Of a stretch of 64,000 bases of DNA, positions 42,884 through 54,147 are shown piece by piece. Numbering within the stretch: position 1 is the stretch's first letter; each line of letters starts with the position of its first letter. The stretch covers positions 744,001 through 808,000 of the forward strand of contig MU271145.1 of the NCBI GenBank assembly GCA_021432605.1. Direction: 5' to 3'. The DNA comes from Coniochaeta sp. PMI_546. Taxonomy: Eukaryota; Ascomycota; Sordariomycetes; Coniochaetales; Coniochaetaceae. Both the position numbers and the translations under genes were made by a program. The notes beneath the pieces are model-generated. The model had not been told where the DNA came from and did no database searches. It was given only the letters and a program-made list of their open reading frames with translations.

Positions 42884-45610
42884 ATGCCAGTCAGGCAGAA
42901 ACCCAACTCTATGCTAGAGTGGGTGGCCGGCCGCAACATCACTCCTCGCCAAAGGAATACATCACAGCCACGCGGAGTCCTCAAGCTCCAGGTGTTCACT
43001 GACGATGCGGCCGAGACCGACACGCTGGCCGTGACCTACCCTCGTAGTGGGAGCCACCGCAATGTCACACCTCGCACATCCGCTTCGAAGCAGGTCAAGT
43101 TCAGCGACGGTTCTCAGCAAGCGCTGGTGAAACACAGACCTATCCAGCAGCCCGTCGAACAGCCAATAGAGTCAGACTTGGAAGTCGAGACTTCAGGCTC
43201 GGAAGAGTCCACCGAGGTTATACATGTCATAAAGCGGAAGAAACGAGCCAAACACATCTCGCCGCCCGCCACACCACCACAGGGAGTTCCATGCTTGAAG
43301 GATCTACCCGTGCCTTCTGCAGCCAGCGACGATAACGACGAAGACATCACCCCTCATCCGCTCTGTCCTTGTGCCAAGTGTGTCTATGGCCGCAAGTTGC
43401 TCAAGAAGGCAAACAAGAAGAGGAAGGCTAAGCGGGAGATTGAGGGTGAGACTACCGCCATTGAGTCTTCTGCACCAACCTCAGCACCACCTGCTAATAG
43501 TGATAACAAAGGAGACGAGAACACCAACGCCACCGGTGAGACCGCTCCTGTTATTACTGATGAGGCTCAAAGGGATGATAATGGGGAGATCGCTAAAGAC
43601 TCGAGCCCAGACAGAGCACAAGCAGTCGCACTCGGCGGCAGCCCGAACAAGAGCAACAGCAAGAAGGCGCGGGTGCCCAAGGCATATCCCCCACCGGAGA
43701 TTCGAAATCCGAACCTGATTGTACCATCTCGTGCTGAGGTGTTGCACATCGAACACGCGGTCGAGACCCCAGAAGACCCACGCCCAAATGCCTTTGTCGA
43801 CAATGAACACGGGATCTGTCGTATCTACCACGGTCCTGCCTACGGCAACCCATATGGCTCTTTGTACCCCCGTCGTGGTCTGTCCGGGCCGCCGCCCTTC
43901 CAGCCACTGCCTGCGGGCGTCCCCCATCCTACGCAGAACCCCTACTACAATAGCTTCGATCCGAACCAGATGGCACGCCACGGTCAACCTCCCCCGCCGA
44001 GCTTCCAACCGTGGACAGGCTACGTACCCCCGCCTCCGCCAGCCGCCGGATATCCTCCAGGGCCTCCGCCCGAGATCACATACCCTATGCACATGCCTTG
44101 GTATAATTACCAAGTACCACCTGAGGGACACAAGGGGCACAAGAAGGTACCTTCCCCAGTTATGCCTCCAGTTGTACCTTCAGTTCCAGTACCCCCGGCC
44201 ATGCCTTATGTTATCCCACCAGCTACTCCGCCAGCTGCGGAACCACCAAAAGCTGCTCCGGCTGACGTGACCATGCCACAGAAACCGAACGATCGACCGT
44301 CCTCGGGCGTGGCGCCACCGTTCGGCCTCTTGACTCCACGAGCCATTGCTGCCAAATTCAGCGACAATCCCGTATCGAACGTTTCTGGCAAAGATAAAGA
44401 CAAGGATAAGGGATGGGACAGCAATGTTGCGCCCAAACCTCCCTCACACAAGGACGGCTCACACCATAGCGGCAGCAAGGGAGGCGGCTGGGGCGGCAGT
44501 GGTTGGGGCGGAGGTGGTGATGGATGGGGCGGCGGCGGCGGCTCAGATCATGCCTCCAATAACAACAACGGCTGGGGCTCTGGGCTACCCACGCATAACT
44601 CTCCTCGCGCGTCGAACAAAGACATCAACGGCGGAAACAAAGGAGGAAGTGGAAACGGCTGGGGAGGTAGCCGTCACAACAATTCGCCCAAGAATGACGG
44701 CTGGGGAGGCGGATGGGGCGGCGGCAGCCAGCGCTCTGGATCGAAGAAGAGCAGCAATCATTCACGCAACAGCGCCAACCAGCGGGCAGCTGACATTGGC
44801 GGCGATGGATGGGGCGGCGGATGGGATACTGCAAGCATGCAGAACCAGGCGAAGGGTAATGGCAACGGCAACGGCTGGGGCGGGGGTTCTCCCCGGCGGT
44901 CCAACAACGGGGGACACAACGCCTTCAACAGTTCGCCTCGTGTCTCGAATAGGGGCAACAACGACGGCTGGGGTGGAAGTGGAAACAATGATGGCTGGGG
45001 AGGAGCAGCATCGGCAAAGAACTCGCCTCCTGTCACGAACAATGTGGCACCCAACCACGGCAACGGGTGGGGGCCGTCCGGGTCAAATCATGGATCGAAT
45101 CGAGGCTCTGCCAAAGGAAGCAACAACGGCTGGGGCAACGGAGGAGGCGATGATACTAAGCACCGGTCAGGCCGTCACAGCAACTCGCCTCCGTCTGGCG
45201 GACGCCATGCCTCCAACTCCGGCAACCACCACCACTCACCCCACGATGAAGCAGGTCGACACAGGAGTTCCTCCCGAATGCCCGGGTCGTGGGAGTCGGT
45301 GCCCAGCAACAACGCCGGGCCGCAAGGAACCCCCGGCGGCCGCAGCCGGGTACCCAGCTCGCCCCTGCGCTCCGGCAGCAACCGAAGCAAGGGCCGCTCC
45401 CAGACCGGTTGGGGTGGCGGTGAGGGCAGTCCTCGGGTCGGCAACTCTGCGCCACAGGGCGGCGCGGGCGGGTTTGGAGCGTTTGAGGGCATGTGGAATA
45501 GTGGTTCGGTTGGTGGTGGAGGAGGAAAAGGAGGTGGTGGTGGTGGCGGTGGGCCGTCGTGGGCCGATCCGACTGCTGCTCAAAGTACGCAGCCTCTGGG
45601 AGGTTGGTGA
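42884..45610 (+). CDS. Large disordered protein with C-terminal Gly-Trp (GW/WG) repeats
   Basis: Intronless, 908 residues beginning MPVRQKPNSMLEWVAGRNIT. Residues 1-~200 are basic/acidic with a Cys cluster and nuclear-targeting-like segment (HPLCPCAKCVYGRKLLKKA; KKRKAKRE). Residues ~300-480 are Pro/Gly/Tyr-rich (YVPPPPPAAGYPPGPPPE). From about residue 530 to the end there are 15 GW dipeptides, mostly in xGWGG with N, D, S or G before (DGWGG, NGWGG), spaced by Ser/Asn/Arg-rich linkers, and the chain ends in GGW. GW/WG-rich proteins often bind Argonaute through Trp pockets, but glycine-rich RNA-binding tails look similar. No folded domain is recognised. A 426-codon frame in another register at 44346-45626 is a shadow of the G-rich repeats. 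Confidence 0.85.
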   Translation: MPVRQKPNSMLEWVAGRNITPRQRNTSQPRGVLKLQVFTDDAAETDTLAVTYPRSGSHRNVTPRTSASKQVKFSDGSQQALVKHRPIQQPVEQPIESDLEVETSGSEESTEVIHVIKRKKRAKHISPPATPPQGVPCLKDLPVPSAASDDNDEDITPHPLCPCAKCVYGRKLLKKANKKRKAKREIEGETTAIESSAPTSAPPANSDNKGDENTNATGETAPVITDEAQRDDNGEIAKDSSPDRAQAVALGGSPNKSNSKKARVPKAYPPPEIRNPNLIVPSRAEVLHIEHAVETPEDPRPNAFVDNEHGICRIYHGPAYGNPYGSLYPRRGLSGPPPFQPLPAGVPHPTQNPYYNSFDPNQMARHGQPPPPSFQPWTGYVPPPPPAAGYPPGPPPEITYPMHMPWYNYQVPPEGHKGHKKVPSPVMPPVVPSVPVPPAMPYVIPPATPPAAEPPKAAPADVTMPQKPNDRPSSGVAPPFGLLTPRAIAAKFSDNPVSNVSGKDKDKDKGWDSNVAPKPPSHKDGSHHSGSKGGGWGGSGWGGGGDGWGGGGGSDHASNNNNGWGSGLPTHNSPRASNKDINGGNKGGSGNGWGGSRHNNSPKNDGWGGGWGGGSQRSGSKKSSNHSRNSANQRAADIGGDGWGGGWDTASMQNQAKGNGNGNGWGGGSPRRSNNGGHNAFNSSPRVSNRGNNDGWGGSGNNDGWGGAASAKNSPPVTNNVAPNHGNGWGPSGSNHGSNRGSAKGSNNGWGNGGGDDTKHRSGRHSNSPPSGGRHASNSGNHHHSPHDEAGRHRSSSRMPGSWESVPSNNAGPQGTPGGRSRVPSSPLRSGSNRSKGRSQTGWGGGEGSPRVGNSAPQGGAGGFGAFEGMWNSGSVGGGGGKGGGGGGGGPSWADPTAAQSTQPLGGW

Positions 45611-46328
45611 GAGTTGGGAGACCTAGTCTACCGCTATTGGTTGACGACTGGTGCTTGTCAAATGATAAGACTTTTGGCGTTCGGCTTTGGTATTGGTATT
45701 TGCGTGTTGTTTCGGAGGAGCAGAGCCTGCAGGATGGTCCCTGCGGATGGAGAGGGAAGCGATGAACAGAACATACCCTCTGACCTATGAAGGGGAAGGG
45801 AACGAAAGTTGGAATCCCTACCTGAGAACCTTGAATGTGACACCTTTGTACTACCAAGCAGAACAATAGCTTTATTCATCAATAGTCAGACTGGCAATTC
45901 ATTGATACACCACGGATTTCACTGCAGCAGCTCACGAGAGACAACTCAACGAACGAATGGGGGCTTGATTCATCAATGATACTAAGCGGGGACAACCGAG
46001 TCTGCAATAGACGCGAACTTGACAGAGACTGATGTCACGAACCAAAACATGCAGGACAGCCCATTTTGTGTAAGCCTTCCAGGAGTGGTGATTTTCCTTC
46101 CGTCACAAGACCTCGACCTCGTTGCGCTGCCGAGCTGTCAAACGTTGTGACAGGCATTTTTTTCCGAGAGGCGATGCACTACCATGAGCCGAGATTCTTC
46201 CAAATCAGAAAGCCACGAGCAGAAATAACATGCAAGAACAATTGCCGTAACAATTCCCGGACGAGCTACGCCAGACCGGCACCGACAAGTAGCCAAGCCT
46301 GCGCAGGAACGGACCATCGAGGTCCGCC
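45611..46328. other. Convergent intergenic region
   Basis: It holds the 3' flanks of the GW-repeat gene and eIF5. Frames are short and without resemblance to known proteins. Confidence 0.5.
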
Positions 46329-47686
46329 TCACTCGTCGTCCTCAGAGTCATCATCCTCCTCCTCGGCCTCCTCGAGCCACTTGAGGAAGGGCTCGGCAGC
46401 ACGGCGGACCTTCTTGGAAGTAGACAGGTCGACGTACTTCTTGCTGGCCTTGGTGCCCCACTTCTTGATCACGTCCTCAGAGGCAAGCTCGTGGTGGTAG
46501 TACAACTGGAGGATCTTGACGATCTTGCCGTAGTGGTCCTTGCCAAGAGAGCCGAGCAGACGTTCGGTGCCGCCAAGGAGGGCCTTCTCGTGACGCTCGG
46601 AACCGTTGATGATCTTGCGCGGTGAAGTTAGCATATATAATCATTTCAAGGGTCACCTATATGAGCAATACGGAAACTTACCCGCTTCAGCATGCTAGCA
46701 CGCTTGCCAATCTGGGCCGTGACATTCTCGTCAAACAAAGTCTGAACGAGAACGAGAACGGTACGGTGCTTGGTCTCGATGCCGAGCTCCTTTGCTTTGA
46801 CATAGACATCGATGTCGTCGACGTTGTCAACGCCACCCTTTTCCTTGGCCTGTTCCTGAATCCATTCACCCAGCTGATCGTAGACGGTGTTGCCACCGCC
46901 CTCGCCCTCGTCCTCGTCATCGTCACCGTTCAGAACGAGCTTTGCCTTGAAGTCGCCCGGAAGGGACTGCTGACGAGCCTTGACGGCCTCCTCGCTCATG
47001 TCGACAGCCCAATCGTCGTCGTTGACCTCGACATCGCGGTCTTCACGCAGACCCTGAGCCTCGGTCTTGATCTTGCGGGTCATGGCGTCGTCATCGCTAG
47101 CATACTCGAGTTCCTTGTTGACGTTGTCTCCGTTGGGAGAGGCCTGGTCCGAGTTGTCGTCGCCGCTAGCGCCGTTGTCCTTGTTACCATTAGCCTTGGC
47201 CTTGCGGGCAGCCTTGCGCTCGGCCTTGTCCTTCTTGCCCTTCTTGGGCTGATTCTTCAAGATGAAGCCGCTGAGCTTCAGGCGCAGATCGACGTCCGTA
47301 CGCTGACCACAAGCCTTGCAGTCGAGAGTAATATGGCCGTCCTTGATCTGCACGTCGGTCTCCGGGTTCTTGCACTTCTTGCAAAGAACGAACTTATTGA
47401 TGAAACCGTCGAGGTAGTCCTGAAGCTTGGCAGAATCATGGGCACCGTTGATGATCCAGCGGTCGTCAGCGGGGTCGATGTTGGTCTGAGCACCAAGCTC
47501 GAAGCCGAAGTACTTGATCAAGTAGGAGCCGGGGCGGGCCAGCGAATTGGCCACGCTGCTGAGGTTGACGACCACGGTCTTGATGCCGTTGCCCTTGCCT
47601 TCGATCTTGGTCTGAAGGGGCTCCATCTTGTAGCGATAGAAGGTATCGGGGTTGTCCCGACGGACGTTGATGAGTCGACCCGACAT
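46329..47686 (-). CDS. TIF5: Translation initiation factor eIF5
   Basis: Two exons: 46682-47686 and 46329-46613, 429 residues beginning MSGRLINVRRDNPDTFYRYK. The N-terminal eIF2beta/eIF5 domain contains GKGNGIKTVVVNLSSVA with the GAP region Arg in the first 15-20 residues, and the zinc ribbon CKKC...CKAC at about 105-130. A basic and then acidic linker (KKGKKDKAERKAARKAK; DDDEDEGEGGG) leads to the C-terminal W2/HEAT domain, split by the intron (ASMLKR|IINGSERHEKALLGG). The tail is acidic with aromatic boxes (FLKWLEEAEEEDDDSEDDE). eIF5 is the GTPase activator for eIF2 at start-codon recognition. The intron is GTAAGT with branch GCTAAC before CAAG. Confidence 0.97.
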
Positions 47687-49847
47687 GTTGGCGGTGTTTT
47701 GGTAAGTTGCTGCTGTCTTGAAGATGGCTGGTTGTCAGGGAGATGACACGAAGAGCGAGCGGAATCGAAGGCGGAAGCGGAAGCGAGTTCTAGTTAGGGT
47801 TGACGAGGCCGGAGTGTCATAGGGAGACGTCCGGGTTGGGAGATGAATGAGGTGGTCGAAGCGAACCAGGAAGGGGTTAGTAAGTTGAGATCGGGGTTGA
47901 CATCGACATAGGGTGAGCCTGATGTTCGAAGGTAGGCATGAACGCAGAAGACGACTTGCTATTCTGTTCAACCGTCGGAACGAATTTCAGAACTACAAGG
48001 TTTTCGCGGTATGCGAAAGAGGTGCAGCTTGACAGGAGGGGAGTGTCTGAAGACGGAGGCCTGGTCGTGCTGATACATAAACAACTCGGTTGTCTCGTAG
48101 CAAGTAGATATGTGTCGTTTCCTTGCACAAGGGCGGGGAGTAACGGCGTGATAAGTAAACGGTGATCGAGGAAGTGTCACAGACTTTCCCGGGTGATGTG
48201 TCGAGGAGGAATCACGGTTCAGAGTTGAATCGGATCCAAGACGGACGTATAAGGTGGGCTGACGTGGGCGTCGTTTTGGTTCTTATGAGCTGACGAAGTT
48301 TCCTGTTGCAGAGCAGAGCAGAGCAGATCAGATCAGATCAGATCAAGACTTGAAGTGTTGTGAAGGGACTCTGATATGTAAACCAGAGCGTCGAGCGACG
48401 GCGGAAGAAGAAGTTGGTTGCCTTTGGAAAGAGGAGTAAGGAGTTGGAAGAAGGTTTTTGTTCGAAGGGGAAAAAAGAGTGGGATGCGGAAAGAATGGAT
48501 CGATTACAGAATATCGGGGCAAAGCCGCAAACTGAGGCGAAAGCCTGGACTAGGCCGCAACTCCTGACTAGCGCCTCTGGTCACGTGAGTACCTGTTCTT
48601 GCCTTTGTCTGGCGCCTTCTGGTATTCTGGGATCACGTTTCCAAGATCCAAAGGGTACACGCAGCGGCTGGTATAACGTGAAGCTCTTTCATGGCACTTG
48701 GGTTTTGACCAAGGCCTTGATCGAGGAAGCTCTATTGATCCCAGTTAAGTCACCGATGATGCTGGAGAGCCCACGCTGGCCTAAGCTCCAGATGGACTGT
48801 TCTTTTCTCAAACTGTCGTGTTGAGCTGTACCTCTTGTCCAGAATTGTTCACCGCAAGCCTTCTAAGCCATGTTCTCCGTGAAAGTCCGATGCCCTAAAG
48901 AGTTGGTCTGCGAATCTTGAGGTTACGTATTTCATGTCTCAAAACCGCAGGCATGCTGGCGTACAGTCAGGTGGTTGCCTGCTTCTGTGGTTGGTTACAG
49001 GGTAATACTTGCGGAGAGAATTGACGGGCAAGTAAGTTGTCTTGTCATTGTACAAGAAGGCCTCGCTTGGCTCAGCGCCAACCAAATATTTGCTCCGGTT
49101 GGTCACAGGCTGGTAGCACCCGGATTCGATGCAAGCGCTGACGCCCTGTTATTTTCCCTCTTCAGTACAGTGGCTGGAGTCAGGTACGCCTCGCATGCGA
49201 AGACGTGGAGCATGATTTCAGTTTTTTTCTGGGAGCTGTAATGCTGCCGTGCTGTTGGGCTTGGACTTCGAAAGCACAGGTTCGCCTTGGTGCCCGATTG
49301 CTCCCTGTAATTTCTATGCAACGATGGGGAAGCTCCGTACGAGCCGGTTGTAGTGCCGTTCCTAGGGGACAGTTACATGCAGGACGACATCCAGACCCTG
49401 GACGTGTTTACACGGTGGTAAAGCTTGTCAGCTGCCAAGACTCTTCTGCAAGTCGGCCTTAAGGATTTCGGAGTCACGGTTCGGAGACGAGAAGCAGCAG
49501 CGTCGATATCTTGATAAGGGTGTGGCAGAGAGCACTAAGCCTTGGGAAGTGGTAGAGCATATGGCAGTGTGGCCGGTTTTCTTCGCTTTGTTCCTATGGG
49601 ATTTCATAAGTGCGCCACGATCTGCGAGCTGGATGTCCTGTTGGCAGACAGATAATGGAAGTGAGGAACTCTGCGGTCACAAAGAACTCAATTGCCTCTA
49701 CAGGATCTGCACTCTGTGCAGGCAACTGGTGAAGGAGGAAACACACTTTTATTGTCAGCAGATTTGCACGGGATGCAGAAGCCATGATCGATATCAGACC
49801 TTAGATATTGTCTGATTCGAAACTGCGATATCACACACCGAAGCGTC
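47687..49847. other. Gap between eIF5 and P450; long eIF5 leader side
   Basis: It contains a pentanucleotide repeat at 48311-48345 and several short frames without recognisable content. No RNA gene was found. The first 500 bp upstream of eIF5 are probably leader and promoter. Confidence 0.45.
48311..48345. repeat. Pentanucleotide microsatellite, GAGCA x3 then GATCA x4
   Basis: Seven 5-bp units stand in a row, three of GAGCA followed by four of GATCA. The change of unit suggests point mutation followed by expansion. It lies about 620 bp upstream of the eIF5 start. Likely polymorphic. Confidence 0.85.
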
Positions 49848-51646
49848 CTACTCCATGTTTGCAATGGGCGTGAACCTCAGCAAGCATCTGGCGCCAAGCG
49901 GCCTCGATGATATTAGCTGGTCTGACATCTCCATCATCTTGGCCGTCATAGACGGATCAGGGAGTGTGGTAAACTTCGAGTAGACCTCACGAAGCAGCAG
50001 TTTCATCTCCGCCAAGGCGAGACTAACAACTTCATTAGCGCAACGTCTGAACCGGAGGGGTGCCTCGGATACACATACTGTTTCCCCACACAACCTCTGC
50101 CACCGTTGGCGAAGGCAAACATCAAACGTCGCCTTTGCGCATCGCCGTCCTTCTCCAACCATCTGTCAGGGTTGAACAGGTCAGGCTGAGGAAAGACAGC
50201 TTGGTCTATCCTGTGTACTGAGTATGCCTGACAGCTGACAATCGTGCCTGCAGGGAGGAAGAAGCCATCTATCTCCCGCCCACCCTGCGGAACATACCTC
50301 GGCAGCGACATTGGGATGGCGGGGAAGCAGCGCAGCCCTTCCATGACGACAGCGTCGAGGAACGACAGCTTGTCGAACGCCGTCTCCGGTCCGGCCTCTA
50401 GCAACTCTTGCTGAAGTCGCTGCTGGAAGCGGAAGGAACGAGGCTGGGACAATTCCCACATCAAGAAGCATAGGCCATCCCCTGTTGTGTCAATCCCGGC
50501 CGCCATGTGGTCGAGGCACTCGGCAGCGATATCTGTGCTGTCTAGTGTGGACGACTTCTCGTGAAGCCTGCTCACCAGCGTGAAGGAAGCAACGTCTGGC
50601 TGAGCGCTGGCTGCTAGCACGAAGCGGTCCGCTAACGGCGTCTCGCGAGGTTTAGCGAAGAGATATAGAACCTTGGCGATGAGCTTGTGCAGTGTCGGGC
50701 TGTAATATTGAACCAAGCGGTCTATGTAAACTTGTCAGGCTTGAGCACTGTGGACGTACGGTGGTGGATGCTTACTTTGCAGGCTGCTGTCAAACGCGAC
50801 TTCCTTCATGATCTCCTCATCTGACGTGGAATGCATGGAGTTTGCCCCGTATGGGTGGAAGAGATGGTGAGTTATACAGTCCAAAGCATAGGCGTGTAGG
50901 ACTTGATGTCGTTAGCACCCGGACTGGTGGATGTAGGCTATTTCTTCTCATTCTTACATATCTAGGTATCGCTCAGCACGGTGATCCTTCACATGGACTC
51001 TGGAACGCAATACTTACAAAGAGATCAAGGCTTCCACCAACAGACTGCGCGCATATACGGGCGAAGCTGCTGGCCCGCTCAGCGATGCCAGAGAGCGAAG
51101 GCTGCCGAACAACATTGCTGTTGGCATACCGATCGGCAAGTATCCTCTTCCTTTTTGCATGCTAAGAGCACAGGGATTAGTATGGGGTGTGGTCGCACTT
51201 TTTGCAAAGACACCTACATCATCCTTGTTCAATGTGGTGAACATGGTTCTGGTTCGAAGCTCGTATTAGCAGCCACATTCAGAACATTTACCTTTTCGAA
51301 ATGGGAAAAAAAAATACCTTCGCCCAAAGACCTTGAAGAGGTCATAGAATTCAGTCTTATCATAACCGCTTCCAGATGAGCAGTATATCTCCTTGACTGC
51401 TCCTTGTGAGGCGAATGCGACCTCGTTCGGGGCTATACGGACCACTGGGCCGTACTTAAGGTGGAGCTTATGAATATATCTCGTTCTGTTGGCGCTGAAC
51501 TCGTGCCATTTGAGGATCCACGATGTGTGCTTTGCGAGTGCTGGTCCAGGAATCTTATTGAGGGGCGAGAGGAGACATCGTAGTAGGTAAAGACTGCATA
51601 GCACGACGAGCGCTACAAGGGCCGAAAGTGGTGATAGTAAGATCAT
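49848..51646 (-). CDS. Cytochrome P450 monooxygenase
   Basis: Six exons on the minus strand: 51318-51646, 51218-51248 (31 nt), ~50993-51161, 50776-50901, 50079-50721 and 49848-50022, about 490 residues. It has an N-terminal membrane anchor (MILLSPLSALVALVVLCSLYLL), then PGP, KYGPVVRIAPNEVAF, and the I-helix AAGIDTTGDGLCFLMWELSQ. The ExxR motif is MEGLRCFP. The heme loop is FANGGRGCVGKHLALAEM, split after GK by an intron, with Cys in place. Exon 3 is closed by GTAAGT at 51017 in most readings, but that breaks frame into exon 4; the GTGAAG donor at 50992 keeps it and inserts about eight residues. Substrate is unknown; CYP subfamily not assigned. Confidence 0.9.
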
Positions 51647-52116
51647 GGCTCGTACATCGGGCGCCGCAGTGTCTGAGCAATTGCGGATATGAAGGATGAA
51701 GTGTCTCTGCTATATAGCAAGAGAGTCTAGACATATATGAGTAACGCTGAAGTGGATATTGATCTTTTAAGCCTACCTCGATTTGGCTGCCAAGGCTCGT
51801 GACGTGCAGCCGTATCAGATACCGCTAGCGCAGCGGTAGTGTACAATGGAAGAGGCTTGTTCCCGAGCGGAGAGGAGGTCATTCATTGACTGCTGCAGCT
51901 CCACTATATCGGATCTCAATCGGAGTTCAATACCTCGGCGAAATCCACCGGACTAGGAGTGCGAGATGCTCTCGTATGATTTGAAGCGTATTTGTTGATT
52001 TATTAGTCTACAGTAGATCTGATCGCTCGTTCAGAGCCATCTACACCAGCCCATGCCCTTTCCATGTCCATTGTTCCTTCACAGATACCCCGTTGCCATA
52101 CATAGAATAGAAACGG
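51647..52116. other. Gap upstream of the P450
   Basis: Promoter side of the P450. An ATCAGATAC at 51813-51821 is close to GATA-factor iron sites but not exact. No frame is supported. Confidence 0.45.
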
Positions 52117-52423
52117 CTAGAGGTCCTCCTTGCCACTGTCCTTCTTCTCGCTGCCACCGATCCAGCCCTTCAAAAAGCTGGGCATACCGGGCATGGCCGC
52201 CTTTGCTGCAGGCGGGTAATCCTTGCCATTGACATTGACGCGAGGCTCACAGGTGCACCACTCTGACTCCGGCACGCCGCTGAGGGCTTGCGGGATGTGC
52301 TGGCCGCATCCGCGCCACGACTTCTTCGCTGATGATGGGATGGTCAGGGTATTTTGCTCGCATGTCCATTCAAAATGCACGAGTTGACTTACAGCAGGTA
52401 CCGCAGGTAGCTCCGAAACACAT
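52117..52423 (-). CDS. Small conserved Cys/Trp protein
   Basis: Two exons: 52393-52423 and 52117-52328, 80 residues starting MCFGATCGTCSKKSWRGCG. Cysteines are at 2, 7, 10, 18, 35 and 37, with a WCTCEP motif at 34-39 and SKKSWRGCGQH just before. A Pro/Ala-rich linker (YPPAAKAAMPGMPSF) and an acidic tail end the protein. I recall similar small proteins of ascomycetes with CxxC...WxGCGxH...WCTCEP, all without known function; zinc binding is a reasonable inference. There is no signal peptide. The intron keeps frame across GCT|CG. The rival reading from an ATG at 52380 would drop the N-terminal CxxC. Confidence 0.8.
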
Positions 52424-53029
52424 GATGACTGGTTTGTGTACAGTGATTCTTGATTTTATCGAGGAATTTCTCTTCTCTTGAACGGTAAGGAGTTTCGAAT
52501 TAGTCGCAGGTTATGGGTATTTGGACGCCTGCGCGTCATTTCAATCGGATGTCGGTTCTTTATACCCATTCGTCTCATGGTGAGCGAGAAACCCGGGGAG
52601 ATTTGGGACTTGTCGCCGATGCGCCAGATTTTTGTCATGGCTACATCGCCGACCTCGTTCACGAACAGGCCACACCGCGGGAACCAAACCGCTGGCGGGG
52701 TTTAAGCTTCGGGCAGTCCAAGTCCTCCACCCTTCCCGTCCTTACATGACCCACGTTCATTCCGGCCGTGGGCAGATCGCCGAGATCTGTTTGGTGCGGT
52801 ATCTGTTGCGCTTCCTGGGTACTTTGTCTTTGCATCTGCCGGCATTCAGGTCTTCTGTCTACCTTAGCTTTGGCCTGTGACAAGACGGGTCGTATACGTG
52901 GATGGAACATAACCCTTCATTTACAGTGGTTCTGGAAGGACTTAGGCAGTCGACGACATATGACACATAGCAATGTCCTTCAAGTGATTGTTCGCAACTT
53001 GAGGTCCCTTGAGACTACGTCATGTTCAC
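52424..53029. other. Short intergenic region
   Basis: It contains the promoter of the small Cys/Trp gene and the 3' flank of the DUF1749 gene. Nothing else is seen. Confidence 0.5.
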
Positions 53030-54147
53030 CTAATCAAACCTGTCGTGCTTCCCTTCCTTAGCTACAACCTCTTTCAGAAACCCTACAACCCTCTCTGCAA
53101 GCCATTGCTGTGCCCCAGCCTGTTCCACACGGTGGTTCGCACCCGGAATGAGGCCTGACAGCTCACTGGCGATGCCCGGCCTACAGGCGGAGATCCACTT
53201 GCGCACAAGCCCGGCCACGTCGATATGGTCCGGAACATGCTCGTCCTTCCCTGAAGGCACTATTAGTATCTTCGACCCGATCTCCTTCCAAATCTCGGCC
53301 ACCTTGTCATCCGGCAGGTCTGAGGAGAAGTAATCGTCGTCACCGCTTTCGTGCACGCAGTTTAGCATCTGTAATGGCGGCCACGAGCTAGCCAAAGAGT
53401 ACTTACCCAACCGAGATAAGAGAGTGCCACCTGTACGCCGTGATGGGATTATCATACCCAAGGGGCAGTTGGCTCTTAGGCATATAGTCTCCGCCATTAC
53501 CCTCCTCGACGAGGCGAGTAGCGTACGTCAGACTTTCTTGGAAGTTCCGTCCATCTTTCTCCATGAGCGGCTTAAGACCCTCTCTGTCCGACACTGGGCC
53601 CTGCAGGATGATCCCATCAACATGCGGAAGCTCATTCTTGCTCTTGACGACATATTCCATGCAGTCCTGCAGGGTGGTCAGTATCGCGCTCAGCCAGGAC
53701 ACTAGTGAAGTCCGTCCCGAGAACAGTCGTAGCATAACATACCTGACATCCAGTGCTGTGTCCCATCAGCACGACCCTCACCTTAGCCAATTTCTCCTTC
53801 AAGTACGAGACAATCTCACCAATCTCACGAACATCCTCCTTCAAGCTCGAAAAGCCCCATTGCCCAAACGAGCTGTTCAGCCGGATTTCAAAGACAGACC
53901 AGTCCTCCAGCTCCTCGGCCAGGCGCTGTGCCACCGCCCTGATTGCCGGTACGGTGTGCGGACCGTCGCCCAAGCCTCCTATGAATACAAGTGCGTTGGA
54001 TAGCTTTGCGGACTGTCTTGAGGGGCGCGAGAACACCTCTGGTGGGGTTAACTCGTAAATGCAGGCGTGCGGGACGAGCTTTGAGCCGTAGTTGTGTGCC
54101 AACACGGGAAATATAGGTTGGAGTACTGACATGGCTGCTGCTATCAT
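53030..54147 (-). CDS. DUF1749 alpha/beta hydrolase (SidJ-like)
   Basis: Three exons: 53743-54147, 53407-53666 and 53030-53345, 326 residues from the first ATG, or 321 from the ATG at 54132 (MSVLQPIFPVLAHNYG). The fold shows an early strand with FIGGLGDGPHTVP, then the nucleophile elbow VLMGHSTGCQ (GHSTG) at the exon 1 end, continued by DCMEYVVKSKNELP. Later blocks are ILQGPVSDREGL, GDDDYFSSDLPD and the acid/His part (VPSGKDEHVPDHID; GANHRVEQAG). In Aspergillus a DUF1749 protein, SidJ, hydrolyses the siderophore fusarinine C inside the cell; other members have no known substrate, so the role here is inferred. Intron 2 ends at CGAAAG, not the nearer TTACAG, because only that keeps frame and it has branch GCTAAAC. 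Confidence 0.9.

Noticed and set aside
44346-45626. Plus-strand frame of 426 codons
   Set aside because: Overlaps the GW-repeat gene in another register; Ala/Thr/Gly-rich shadow of the repeats.
46622-47746. Plus-strand frame of 374 codons
   Set aside because: Leu/Val/Ala-rich antisense image of eIF5, which is certain on the other strand.
51813-51850. tRNA-like words (CTAGCGCAGCGGTAGTG) and an ATCAGATAC iron-GATA-like site
   Set aside because: No T arm or acceptor pairing follows, so it is not a tRNA; the GATA-like site misses the last base of the ATCWGATAA consensus.
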